A stretch of 14,212 nucleotides of DNA from Flavobacteriaceae bacterium TMED81 (GTDB lineage Bacteria; Bacteroidota; Bacteroidia; Flavobacteriales; Flavobacteriaceae), in the NCBI GenBank assembly GCA_002171575.2, contig NHEI02000050.1, positions 20,723 through 34,934 on the forward strand, in the 5' to 3' direction. The position numbers and the translations under genes are program-made. The notes beneath the pieces are model-generated. The model did no database searches, was not told the origin of the DNA, and worked only from the letters and a program-made list of their open reading frames with translations. Below are positions 1 to 6,339 of this stretch, one piece after another. How positions within the stretch are numbered: position 1 is the stretch's first letter; the number at the start of each line of letters is the position of its first letter.

Positions 1-411
1 CTAAATGAAAATATAGAGAGAGCCAGACTCCTGCTGTTGGCCTGTTGTCTGTTTTTTTTGGTGCTCTCCATTATACTTATCAACAACTCCATTCGCTTGT
101 CCATTTATGCCAAACGGATGATCATCAAAACCATGCAACTGGTGGGTGCGCGCAAACGATTTATCCGCGGACCCTTTATCCGCACCTATCTGCTTCTGGG
201 TATGATTAGCGCTTTGATTGCTTGTCTTGGTGTTTGGGCTCTGGTCATCAATGCACAGACCTACCTTCCTGGAATCGATTTGTTGATGAATCCTCAAACT
301 TTGCTCATCAGCTTTATCGGAGTATTTTTGTTGTCTATGCTCATTAGCTCAATCAGTGCGCGTTGGGCAACACAACGATATTTAAACCTCAAAACCCAAT
401 CTCTGTATTAG
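1..411 (+). CDS. ftsX: Cell division protein FtsX, C-terminal part (5' end outside window)
   Basis: The open frame runs in from the left edge and ends at TAG 409-411, giving 136 visible residues; the first in-frame ATG (position 115) is internal and not the start. FtsX is the membrane subunit of the FtsEX ABC-type complex, which couples division to activation of peptidoglycan hydrolases. The visible part fits the last three membrane segments of the family: a hydrophobic stretch near the start (LLLLACCLFFLVLSIILI), the cytoplasmic stretch with NSIRLSIYAKR and LVGARKRFIRGPF that is characteristic of FtsX, then two more hydrophobic segments. It ends in RYLNLKTQSLY, a tail usual in flavobacterial FtsX. 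The next gene starts 2 bases after the stop, so the two are probably co-transcribed. Family assignment is confident; the N-terminal half cannot be judged. Confidence 0.88.
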   Translation, partial: LNENIERARLLLLACCLFFLVLSIILINNSIRLSIYAKRMIIKTMQLVGARKRFIRGPFIRTYLLLGMISALIACLGVWALVINAQTYLPGIDLLMNPQTLLISFIGVFLLSMLISSISARWATQRYLNLKTQSLY

Positions 412-413
412 TT

Positions 414-656
414 ATGAAAAGCAAAAAAGAATTTATTTTTTCAAAAGCCAACTACAAGCTTATGCTGATTGGCTTTGTTGTCATCGCTTTGGGTTTTATC
501 CTTATGGTTGGGGGAGGCAGTGACGACCCAAATGTATTTAATCCCGAAATCTTTAATTTTCGACGAATTCGACTTGCTCCTGCCCTAGTTCTTATTGGCT
601 TTGGGATTGAGATTGCAGCGATTTTGCGTTCCTTTAACAACCCGAAAAAGTTATAG
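414..656 (+). CDS. DUF3098 family small membrane protein
   Basis: An 80-residue protein starting at the ATG 2 bases after the ftsX stop; a longer reading from 363 would overlap ftsX heavily and is unlikely. It has two predicted membrane segments, roughly residues 17-36 (LMLIGFVVIALGFILMVGG) and 54-73 (APALVLIGFGIEIAAIL), joined by a short polar loop containing GGSDDPNVFNPEIFNFRR. The basic N-terminus (KSKKEF) suggests both ends lie in the cytoplasm. These features match DUF3098, a Bacteroidota family of unknown function commonly found between ftsX and uppP. The position between a division/peptidoglycan gene and the undecaprenyl-pyrophosphate phosphatase gene hints at an envelope role, but that is inference. 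uppP follows after 2 bases. Confidence 0.82.
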   Translation: MKSKKEFIFSKANYKLMLIGFVVIALGFILMVGGGSDDPNVFNPEIFNFRRIRLAPALVLIGFGIEIAAILRSFNNPKKL

Positions 657-658
657 GC

Positions 659-1450
659 ATGTCCGTAGTCGAAGCCATTATCCTCGGGATTATCCAAGGG
701 CTTACCGAATTTTTGCCTGTTTCCTCGAGTGGACATTTGGAATTGGCGCAAGCCCTATTTGGCAATCAAAACAATGCAGAAGGAAATCTGCTTTTTACGA
801 TCGTAGTACACGGAGCAACTGCCCTAGCTACCCTTGTTGTATTTCGTGCCGATGTTTGGTCAATTGTGCGTGGTTTGTTTCAATTTACCAACAATGAATC
901 TACCCAATTTAGTCTTCGAATTGTGCTGTCCATAATACCCGCTGCATTAGTCGGATACTTTTTTGAAGACGTCATAAGCAGTCAATTTTTTGGCAATACG
1001 CTCTTGGTTGGGCTCATGTTATGGATTACTGCGGGACTACTTTATATTGCCGACAAGCCCACTCAAAATCGCGCAAACGTATCCATATCAAACGCTTGGT
1101 GGATCGGAATTGCTCAGGCCTTTGCCATTCTTCCAGGAATTTCTCGAAGTGGTGCCACGATTGCCATCAGTTTGCTTTTAGGTGTAGCAAGAGACCGAGC
1201 AGCTCGCTTTTCCTTTTTAATGGTTGTACCGCTCATTTTTGGCAGTATGGCCAAAAAAATCCTTGATGGCGGGCTTGAGCAGGAGGTTCTCAGTCTCACA
1301 CCAATTCTCGCTGGCTTTGTGGCTGCTTTTTTTAGTGGATATCTCGCTTGCCAGTGGATGATTGCATTGGTAAAACGATCTCAATTGCGCTATTTTGCTT
1401 ACTACTGTGCTCTAGTTGGAACGATTGCCTTAGTGACCTCTCTTGTGTGA
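659..1450 (+). CDS. uppP: Undecaprenyl-diphosphate phosphatase UppP (BacA)
   Basis: A 263-residue polytopic membrane protein, about the usual length for the family. It removes a phosphate from undecaprenyl diphosphate, recycling the lipid carrier for peptidoglycan and other surface polymers; overexpression is known to give bacitracin resistance. The two signature regions are present: GLTEFLPVSSSGHL near residues 14-27, with the family's Glu and Ser residues, and PGISRSGATI near 160-169 with the catalytic-region Arg. Several hydrophobic segments follow, including the C-terminal one. The ATG lies 2 bases after the DUF3098 stop, and the stop TGA shares one base with the truB start (TGATG), so coupled translation is likely. 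Identification is confident. Confidence 0.96.
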   Translation: MSVVEAIILGIIQGLTEFLPVSSSGHLELAQALFGNQNNAEGNLLFTIVVHGATALATLVVFRADVWSIVRGLFQFTNNESTQFSLRIVLSIIPAALVGYFFEDVISSQFFGNTLLVGLMLWITAGLLYIADKPTQNRANVSISNAWWIGIAQAFAILPGISRSGATIAISLLLGVARDRAARFSFLMVVPLIFGSMAKKILDGGLEQEVLSLTPILAGFVAAFFSGYLACQWMIALVKRSQLRYFAYYCALVGTIALVTSLV

Positions 1451-2148
1451 TGTATACCCTAGATGACTTTCAGAACGGGCTAGTCCTTCTTGTCGATAAA
1501 CCCTTGGAATGGACGTCGTTTCAGGTGGTCAACAAAATCCATTGGCTCATTCGAAAACAATACGATATTAAAAAAATAAAAGTCGGACATGCTGGGACTT
1601 TAGACCCGCTAGCTACAGGACTTTTACTCATTTGTACTGGAAAAAAAACCAAACAAATTCAAGAGCTTATGGGTGCCGATAAAACCTATACAGGCACCAT
1701 TTGTCTTGGCGCAACAACCCCTTCTTATGACTTAGAAACAGAGGTCATTCGTAAATCCGACCCGTCGAGTCTTAGCGAGCAAGAACTGAAAGAAGCCACC
1801 AAACAGTTTCTAGGTCATATTCAACAAAAACCCCCTATTTTTTCTGCAATCAAACAAAAAGGCAAACGCCTATACGAACATGCGCGAGCAGGAGAGCAAG
1901 TCAACATTCCAAGTCGAGAGGTCATTGTTCACGAATTTGAAATCACCAAAATCAATTTACCAGATGTGTCGTTTCGCATTCGTTGTGGTAAAGGCACTTA
2001 TATCCGATCGATTGCCAACCACTTTGGAGAAGTGCTTGGGGTTGGCGGATATCTTAAAAGCTTGTGCCGTACGGCTATCGGAAACCATACTCTTGCTGAT
2101 TCGATGTCAATTGATACCTTTGAGAGAAATCTCAAAGCTTTGTCATGA
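1450..2148 (+). CDS. truB: tRNA pseudouridine(55) synthase TruB
   Basis: A 232-residue protein starting at the ATG that overlaps the uppP stop by one base. An upstream in-frame ATG at 1348 would add 34 residues read out of frame inside uppP and is rejected. TruB converts uridine 55 in the T-loop of tRNAs to pseudouridine. Visible motifs are LLVDKPLEWTS near residues 13-23, the catalytic GHAGTLDPLATGLL with the nucleophile Asp52, KTYTGTICLGATTPSYD, and RIRCGKGTYIRSIA with the conserved Lys/Gly/Thr/Tyr cluster. There is no room for the C-terminal PUA domain of the Escherichia coli enzyme, which is usual for the short Bacteroidota form. The stop overlaps the tag start by 4 bases (ATGA). Confidence 0.95.
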   Translation: MYTLDDFQNGLVLLVDKPLEWTSFQVVNKIHWLIRKQYDIKKIKVGHAGTLDPLATGLLLICTGKKTKQIQELMGADKTYTGTICLGATTPSYDLETEVIRKSDPSSLSEQELKEATKQFLGHIQQKPPIFSAIKQKGKRLYEHARAGEQVNIPSREVIVHEFEITKINLPDVSFRIRCGKGTYIRSIANHFGEVLGVGGYLKSLCRTAIGNHTLADSMSIDTFERNLKALS

Positions 2149-2744
2149 ATAAAAATCGATGCCCTTGGTGTGAAACCCATCTTGACTACCAGCACTATCA
2201 CGATACCGAATGGGGTGTGCCGGTATACGATGATAGTAAACTCTTTGAAACACTCCTTCTGGAAACATTTCAAGCAGGACTGAGCTGGTTAACCGTTCTC
2301 CGAAAACGAGAGAATTTTCGTGTCGCCTTTGACAACTTTGACGTGCATAAAATCGCTAACTATAAAGCAGAGAAAATTGATGCTTTATGCCATGATCAGG
2401 GAATCATTCGCAACCGTCTCAAAATTAAAGCTGCGATAAATAACGCACACGCTTTTTTGAAGATCCAGCAATCCTACCGCTCTTTTGCGAAATATATGTG
2501 GTCTTTTGTTGACCATAAGCCAATTCATAATTCTTATCGTTCTTTGGATGAAGTCCCAGCAAAAACCGCACTTTCAGATCAGATCAGTTTATCTTTCAAA
2601 AATCATGGATTTAAATTTGTTGGGAGCACCATCGTTTATGCACATCTGCAAGCAACGGGCATGGTCAATGACCATTTGGTGAGCTGCTTTCGCTATGAAG
2701 AAGTCAAAACCCTAGGACAAAAAGGTCAAGAATTTGGTTCTTGA
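2145..2744 (+). CDS. tag: DNA-3-methyladenine glycosylase I (Tag)
   Basis: A 199-residue protein that excises 3-methyladenine from alkylated DNA, starting base excision repair. The zinc-binding set of the family is complete: Cys6 in RCPWC, His19 in YHDTEWG, and His177 and Cys181 in VNDHLVSC. The substrate-pocket stretch ETFQAGLSW (residues 40-48) with Glu40 and Trp48 is also present. Its ATG overlaps the truB stop by 4 bases, so it is the last gene of the ftsX-uppP-truB operon. The last 33 bases (codons 190-199 and the stop) lie antisense to the end of aat on the opposite strand, so the transcripts converge and overlap. Confidence 0.93.
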   Translation: MNKNRCPWCETHLDYQHYHDTEWGVPVYDDSKLFETLLLETFQAGLSWLTVLRKRENFRVAFDNFDVHKIANYKAEKIDALCHDQGIIRNRLKIKAAINNAHAFLKIQQSYRSFAKYMWSFVDHKPIHNSYRSLDEVPAKTALSDQISLSFKNHGFKFVGSTIVYAHLQATGMVNDHLVSCFRYEEVKTLGQKGQEFGS

Positions 2745-3344
2745 AATTGGCTCTGCACCCATACTGGCGAGATGTTGCGTGGGGACCTGACAATCAATCA
2801 ATTCGTATTTGTTTTTTTTAAGCTCTTTCACCAGAAAGATAAGGGCGACCTTACTGGCATTACTGGATTTGGAAAACATACTCTCACCACAGAACACCGT
2901 GCCCAAGTCAATTCCATATAGCCCCCCGACAAGAGACCCTTCTTCCCAGACCTCCACAGAGTGGGCATGCCCTTGGGTGTGTAAGGTCGAATATACTTCC
3001 ATAAGCCCAGGGGTTATCCAAGTGCCATTTTGACCAAACCGCTTGACTTTTGCACAGGCCTCTACAACTTGATCGAATGCCTTATTAAAAGTCACCTCAA
3101 ACTGCTTTTTGCGTAAAACGGTTCGCATGCTTTTCGAAATTTTAAGCTGGTCGGGAAACAATACCATACGTGGATCTGGACTCCACCAAAGTAGAAAATC
3201 ATCTGATTCAAACCATGGAAAAATCCCTTTTCGGTAAGCGAGCATCACCCGCTCGGGTTGTAAGTCTCCCCCTACAGCAACGATACCCTCAGCAGAGGCC
3301 TGCTCAGGAGAGGGAAACAATAAAGCATCGGTCAAGCGATACAT
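2712..3344 (-). CDS. aat: Leucyl/phenylalanyl-tRNA--protein transferase Aat
   Basis: A 210-residue enzyme that transfers Leu or Phe from aminoacyl-tRNA to proteins with N-terminal Arg or Lys, creating N-degrons for the ClpS/ClpAP pathway. Family motifs in order: LLFPSPEQA and GIVAVGGDL near the N-terminus, YRKGIFPWF (37-45), WWSPDPRMVLFP, FGQNGTWITP (103-112), HAHSVEVW (126-133), GGLYGI, FCGESMFSKSSNASKVAL (151-168) and LIDCQVPTQHLASMGA (182-197). Length is normal for Bacteroidota. The ATG lies 12 bases after the DUF3127 stop, so the two form an operon. Its last 11 codons overlap the end of tag in antisense. Confidence 0.95.
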   Translation of the reverse strand: MYRLTDALLFPSPEQASAEGIVAVGGDLQPERVMLAYRKGIFPWFESDDFLLWWSPDPRMVLFPDQLKISKSMRTVLRKKQFEVTFNKAFDQVVEACAKVKRFGQNGTWITPGLMEVYSTLHTQGHAHSVEVWEEGSLVGGLYGIDLGTVFCGESMFSKSSNASKVALIFLVKELKKNKYELIDCQVPTQHLASMGAEPISRTKFLTFLS

Positions 3345-3356
3345 ATTTGGACCTTT

Positions 3357-3719
3357 CTAAAAAGGCAAGTCGTCTGGTGCCTCGGTGGTGGTATTTTCAG
3401 CATGGTCGAACGGAGGTGGTGGTGGCTCTGGCGTACCAGGTTGTTCTAGAGAATCGATTCGCCATCCTTGAATGGAATTAAAAAATTTGGTCTCACCCTG
3501 TGGACTTTGCCATTCACGCCCGCGGATATTAATACCAATTTTAACACGGTCGTTCTCCGAAAAGGAATTGAGCAAATCGCATTTGTCTTGTACGAACTCT
3601 AACAAAATGTGTTGGGGGTACTGTTCTTCTGTGGTAACAACAAGCTCGCGTTTTCGAAAACCATTGCTTCCGTATTCTTTGGTTTCGTATATATGTTTGA
3701 TGCGTCCTAAAACTTCCAT
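3357..3719 (-). CDS. DUF3127 family protein with SSB-like acidic C-terminal tip
   Basis: A 120-residue protein. The start chosen is the ATG of MEVLGRIKHI at 3717-3719, since the longer frame from 3782 adds a stretch unlike the family and covers the likely promoter. The N-terminal 90 residues are mostly predicted beta strands (MEVLGRIKHIYETKEYG, KRELVVTTEE, HILLEFVQDKCDLL, VKIGINIRGREW, FFNSIQGWRID), consistent with a compact OB-like barrel. This matches DUF3127, a Bacteroidota family of unknown function. A Pro-rich linker (residues 94-104) leads to an acidic tail ending APDDLPF. The last residues closely resemble the tip of bacterial single-stranded DNA-binding proteins (DDxPF, DDLPF in many Bacteroidota). 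An SSB-like nucleic-acid role is an inference from that tail. The aat gene follows after 12 bases. Confidence 0.83.
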   Translation of the reverse strand: MEVLGRIKHIYETKEYGSNGFRKRELVVTTEEQYPQHILLEFVQDKCDLLNSFSENDRVKIGINIRGREWQSPQGETKFFNSIQGWRIDSLEQPGTPEPPPPPFDHAENTTTEAPDDLPF

Positions 3720-3739
3720 AAAATGTGATTCAACTCTCA

Positions 3740-3747
3740 CAAATCTA
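3740..3747 (-). promoter_or_regulatory. Putative -7 element (TAGATTTG) for DUF3127-aat
   Basis: On the minus strand TAGATTTG matches the Bacteroidota -7 consensus TAnnTTTG exactly and lies 20 bases upstream of the chosen DUF3127 ATG. No convincing TTG/TTTG -33 element was found at 19-21 bases spacing, so the assignment is tentative. Confidence 0.4.
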
Positions 3748-3758
3748 CATATTTTGTA

Positions 3759-3791
3759 TTTGAAAACATTGCTTAAAATCAATTATCTTAG
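3759..3791 (+). promoter_or_regulatory. Possible promoter of the sensor kinase gene
   Basis: TTTG at 3759-3762 is followed after 21 bases by TATCTTAG at 3784-3791, which matches TAnnTTTG except for one base. If used, transcription would start within a few bases of the kinase ATG at 3799, giving a leaderless or nearly leaderless mRNA. The single mismatch makes this weak. Confidence 0.3.
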
Positions 3792-3798
3792 TTGACAA

Positions 3799-4962
3799 AT
3801 GCAAACATCTGTTTTTGACTGGAAATCAAAGGGTCGCATGGCAATCCTTGTTGCATTAACTGCAACGGTTGTCTTTATCCTTTGGAGTCTTTTTCAGCTT
3901 GTCAAACAAACCGAAATCGATGAACGTCAGCGCATGGAAGTTTGGGCACTCGCTCAAAAGCAGTTTGTGAAAGACATTGACCTCAATGATGATGTTGACC
4001 CACTCATATTTGAAGTCCTGACAAGCGAAAACAGTATTCCAATGATTGTTGTTGATGAGCATGACAACATCGTTTCTTTTAATAATATCGATCCGCAACG
4101 CGCACTACTCAAAGACTCTTTACTGCTCAAAAACACACTCAAAGTTCTAATAAAACAAAACGATCCAATCGAGATTGTCTTTGAAAATGCGGTCAATCAA
4201 CGCATGTATTATGGACAGTCGACCATACTGGAAAAACTAAAGCTCTACCCTGGTGCATTATTATTGCTTTTACTGACAATCAGTGGTCTTGTTTTCTTTT
4301 ATTTACGCACCGCCCAAATCGCTGTACAAAACAAACTTTGGACTGGGATGGCCAAAGAGACTGCCCATCAACTTGGCACGCCCTTATCCTCCTTAATGGG
4401 ATGGGTTTCTATGCTAAAAACCAAAGGGGTAGAAGACACCATCACAAGGCCTATGGAAGCTGACCTCAAACGATTGGAAACCATTACAAACCGGTTTTCA
4501 AAAATCGGATCACTTCCCATTAAAAAGAATATAGATATTGTCCGTGCGTCACGCGATGTCTTTGAGTATCTAGCTGGCAAAGCCAGTCAAGGGATTGCAT
4601 TTACATTTTATTCGAGTACAAATGAAATTCATTTGAAAGTCAATAAAGAGCTCTATTGCTGGGTTGTCGAAAACCTACTCAACAACGCCATTGATGCGGT
4701 GGTGGGCGAAGGTATAATTGAACTTTCCCTTTTGGAAGAAAAAGACAGGGTACTGATCAATGTGATTGACACTGGAAAGGGCATTCCAAAGCGATTGGTA
4801 AAGCGCATCTTCCAGCCAGGGGTTACCACAAAAAAAAGAGGTTGGGGACTCGGGTTGTCTCTATGTCGAAGGATTATTGAGGATTACCATCAAGGCAGCA
4901 TACAAGTTCGCTCAAGCTCAAAAGATAAGGGAACCCATTTTGAAATTGTCTTACACAAATAG
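3799..4962 (+). CDS. Membrane sensor histidine kinase (orphan)
   Basis: A 387-residue sensor kinase. An in-frame TGA directly precedes the ATG, so this is the earliest possible start. Layout: membrane segment about residues 14-34, a periplasmic sensor region about 38-148 with a PAS-like stretch (IPMIVVDEHDNIVSFNN, 80-96), second membrane segment about 150-169, then a HisKA-type H-box with phospho-acceptor His190 in KETAHQLGTPLSSL. The ATPase domain has the N-box ENLLNNAIDAV (291-301), G1 box DTGKG (324-328), an FQPGVTTKK lid (338-346) and G2 box GWGLGL (348-353). No HAMP domain is obvious. No response regulator gene lies in the window, so its partner and signal are unknown. The stop is one base from the convergent HIT gene. 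Confidence 0.9.
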   Translation: MQTSVFDWKSKGRMAILVALTATVVFILWSLFQLVKQTEIDERQRMEVWALAQKQFVKDIDLNDDVDPLIFEVLTSENSIPMIVVDEHDNIVSFNNIDPQRALLKDSLLLKNTLKVLIKQNDPIEIVFENAVNQRMYYGQSTILEKLKLYPGALLLLLLTISGLVFFYLRTAQIAVQNKLWTGMAKETAHQLGTPLSSLMGWVSMLKTKGVEDTITRPMEADLKRLETITNRFSKIGSLPIKKNIDIVRASRDVFEYLAGKASQGIAFTFYSSTNEIHLKVNKELYCWVVENLLNNAIDAVVGEGIIELSLLEEKDRVLINVIDTGKGIPKRLVKRIFQPGVTTKKRGWGLGLSLCRRIIEDYHQGSIQVRSSSKDKGTHFEIVLHK

Positions 4963-4963
4963 A

Positions 4964-5353
4964 CTACAGTTTCGATTTGATTTTTTCCACTAGAGAAATC
5001 ATCTCATCTTCTTGCATTTTCACTTTGGTTTGAAAACTCATCTCATGCATTTCGTTGATCGGAATGAGGTGGACATGCGCATGAGGCACTTCCAAACCAA
5101 CAACAGCCATTCCCACTCTCTTGCAAGGTACGGCTTGCTCAAGTGCACCAGCGATTCGCTTGGCAAACTCCATCAGATGAAGATAAGTCTCTTGATCAAG
5201 GTCGAACAGCTTGTCAACTTCTTGTTTTGGGACACAAAGCGTATGACCGATCGCATTGGGATTGATGTCCAAAAAGGCATAGCAATACGCATCTTCAGCG
5301 ATAGTGTAAGAAGGGATTTCGCCATTGATGATTCGCGTAAAAATTGAAGGCAT
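4964..5353 (-). CDS. HIT family nucleotide-binding protein
   Basis: A 129-residue protein of the histidine-triad superfamily, which hydrolyses or transfers nucleotidyl groups from purine nucleotide conjugates such as AMP-lysine or dinucleoside polyphosphates. The N-terminus SIFTRIINGEIPSYTIAED and the stretch FLDINPNAIGHTLCVPK are typical of HINT/PKCI-like proteins. The catalytic triad is intact as HAHVHLIPI, with His91, His93 and His95. The exact substrate cannot be told from sequence. The ATG lies 2 bases after the greA stop, so it is the second gene of a greA operon. It converges on the sensor kinase gene with a one-base gap and no visible terminator. Confidence 0.92.
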   Translation of the reverse strand: MPSIFTRIINGEIPSYTIAEDAYCYAFLDINPNAIGHTLCVPKQEVDKLFDLDQETYLHLMEFAKRIAGALEQAVPCKRVGMAVVGLEVPHAHVHLIPINEMHEMSFQTKVKMQEDEMISLVEKIKSKL

Positions 5354-5355
5354 AC

Positions 5356-5829
5356 CTAGCGATTGATCGATAGAATTTCAAACTTCAATACCCCATTTGG
5401 CACATTGACTTCAGCAATATCGCCAACACTCGTTCCCAAAAGGCCTTTGCCAATCGGAGAATTTACTGATATTTTTCCTGACTTGAGATCTGCTTCACTC
5501 TCTGCAACCAATGTATAGGTCATTTCCATCTTATTGGCGACATTTCGAATTTTTACTGTCGATAGGACATGAACTTTAGAATCATCGAGTTGAGATTCAT
5601 CAATTACTCTAGCGCTTGCTAGTGTTGCCTCTAGTTTTGAAATTTTTAGCTCCAAAAGTCCTTGTGCTTCTTTGGCTGCATCGTACTCAGCGTTTTCGCT
5701 CAAGTCACCCTTATCACGAGCTTCAGCAATGGCTTGTGATGCCTTTGGTCTCTCCACATCTTTTAGATGGTTGAGTTCATCGCGAAGTTTTTTAAGCCCT
5801 TCGGGCGTATAATAAGAAACCGCACTCAT
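5356..5829 (-). CDS. greA: Transcription elongation factor GreA
   Basis: A 157-residue protein, the normal GreA length when started at MSAVSYYTPEG (ATG 5827-5829); an upstream ATG at 5886 would add 19 residues and run through the likely promoter and leader hairpin. GreA enters the RNA polymerase secondary channel and stimulates cleavage of backtracked transcripts. The N-terminal coiled coil covers about residues 8-76, and its tip carries DKGDLSENAEYDAAKEAQG with the metal-coordinating acidic pair Asp42 and Glu45. The C-terminal FKBP-like domain contains SPIGKGLLG and ends in VLKFEILSI. The HIT gene follows after 2 bases. The leader contains a small perfect hairpin followed by a T run. Confidence 0.95.
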   Translation of the reverse strand: MSAVSYYTPEGLKKLRDELNHLKDVERPKASQAIAEARDKGDLSENAEYDAAKEAQGLLELKISKLEATLASARVIDESQLDDSKVHVLSTVKIRNVANKMEMTYTLVAESEADLKSGKISVNSPIGKGLLGTSVGDIAEVNVPNGVLKFEILSINR

Positions 5830-5852
5830 AGTTTTGATTTTTAGAAAGAAAA

Positions 5853-5869
5853 ATCCCAACACGTGGGAT
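5853..5869 (-). promoter_or_regulatory. Hairpin plus T-run in the greA leader
   Basis: Read on the minus strand, ATCCCA and TGGGAT form a perfect 6-bp stem with a 5-base loop (CGTGT), followed at once by TTTTTC. It lies 23 bases before the greA ATG and just downstream of a TATATTTG promoter motif. It could be a weak attenuator, a 5'-end stabilising hairpin or an operator. The stem is short, so its function is uncertain. Confidence 0.4.
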
Positions 5870-5875
5870 GTATAA

Positions 5876-5883
5876 CAAATATA
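5876..5883 (-). promoter_or_regulatory. Putative -7 element (TATATTTG) for greA
   Basis: TATATTTG on the minus strand is an exact match to the Bacteroidota -7 consensus TAnnTTTG, 46 bases before the greA start. No clear -33 TTG was found at normal spacing. A start a few bases downstream would put the ATCCCA hairpin at the very 5' end of the transcript. Confidence 0.45.
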
Positions 5884-5919
5884 CAAAAATCTAATTTTTA
5901 GCGTAATTTGTAACGAAAA

Positions 5920-6339
5920 ATGAGGCGATTATTCCCTTTTATTGTTTGTGTTGTATTTGGCTGTCAGGTTGACCCTGTACAGCAAAACCCCTACCTCAAT
6001 AATTTGCCGCCTTTTGAATTTGAACTCAATCTCGATTTACCCCTCTATGACAACCTTCGCTTTGCTGGTGGAACGCTATCCCTATCACAACTGGGGCTTA
6101 GAGGAGTGCATTTATACAACCTTGATGGAGCCCAAATCCTAGCATGGGAAGCAAGTTGCCCCAATCAAAGACCTAGCGACTGCTCTGATACCATTGTCAA
6201 TGGCATAGAGGCCGTGTGTAATTGCGACGATTCCATCTACAGTCTAGTCACTGGCCAACCCTTGAGCGAGGGCGTCGAATATGGTTTGATCAACTACGGC
6301 ATTCGTCGTACTGGGAATCTCGTGCTTATATACAACTAA
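5920..6339 (+). CDS. Small lipoprotein with degenerate Rieske-like core
   Basis: A 139-residue predicted lipoprotein. A short basic N-terminus and hydrophobic stretch end in VFGC, a lipobox with Cys15. The mature part resembles the Rieske fold: FAGGTLSLSQLGLRGVHLYNL, then ASCPNQRPSDC (Cys80, Asn82, Cys88), then VCNCDDSIYSLVTGQPLSEGVEYGLINYGI and GNLVLIYN. The order CxH...CxxH...S.F.L.TG.P..GP of true Rieske proteins is recognisable, but both His ligand positions appear replaced (Asn82, Asp103), so a [2Fe-2S] cluster is unlikely. I recall many flavobacterial proteins with the same ACPNQ...CPCDD pattern, so this is probably a conserved family of unknown role and not a decayed copy. Its last 4 bases overlap the end of the TonB receptor gene on the other strand. 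Confidence 0.75.
   Translation: MRRLFPFIVCVVFGCQVDPVQQNPYLNNLPPFEFELNLDLPLYDNLRFAGGTLSLSQLGLRGVHLYNLDGAQILAWEASCPNQRPSDCSDTIVNGIEAVCNCDDSIYSLVTGQPLSEGVEYGLINYGIRRTGNLVLIYN

Noticed and set aside
1348..1449. N-terminal extension of TruB from an upstream ATG
   Set aside because: It is read out of frame within the conserved C-terminus of uppP; the ATG at 1450 gives the normal TruB start and a one-base stop/start overlap.
5904..5910. TAATTTG as a promoter for the lipoprotein gene
   Set aside because: It lacks one base of TAnnTTTG and stands only 9 bases from the ATG; too weak to list.
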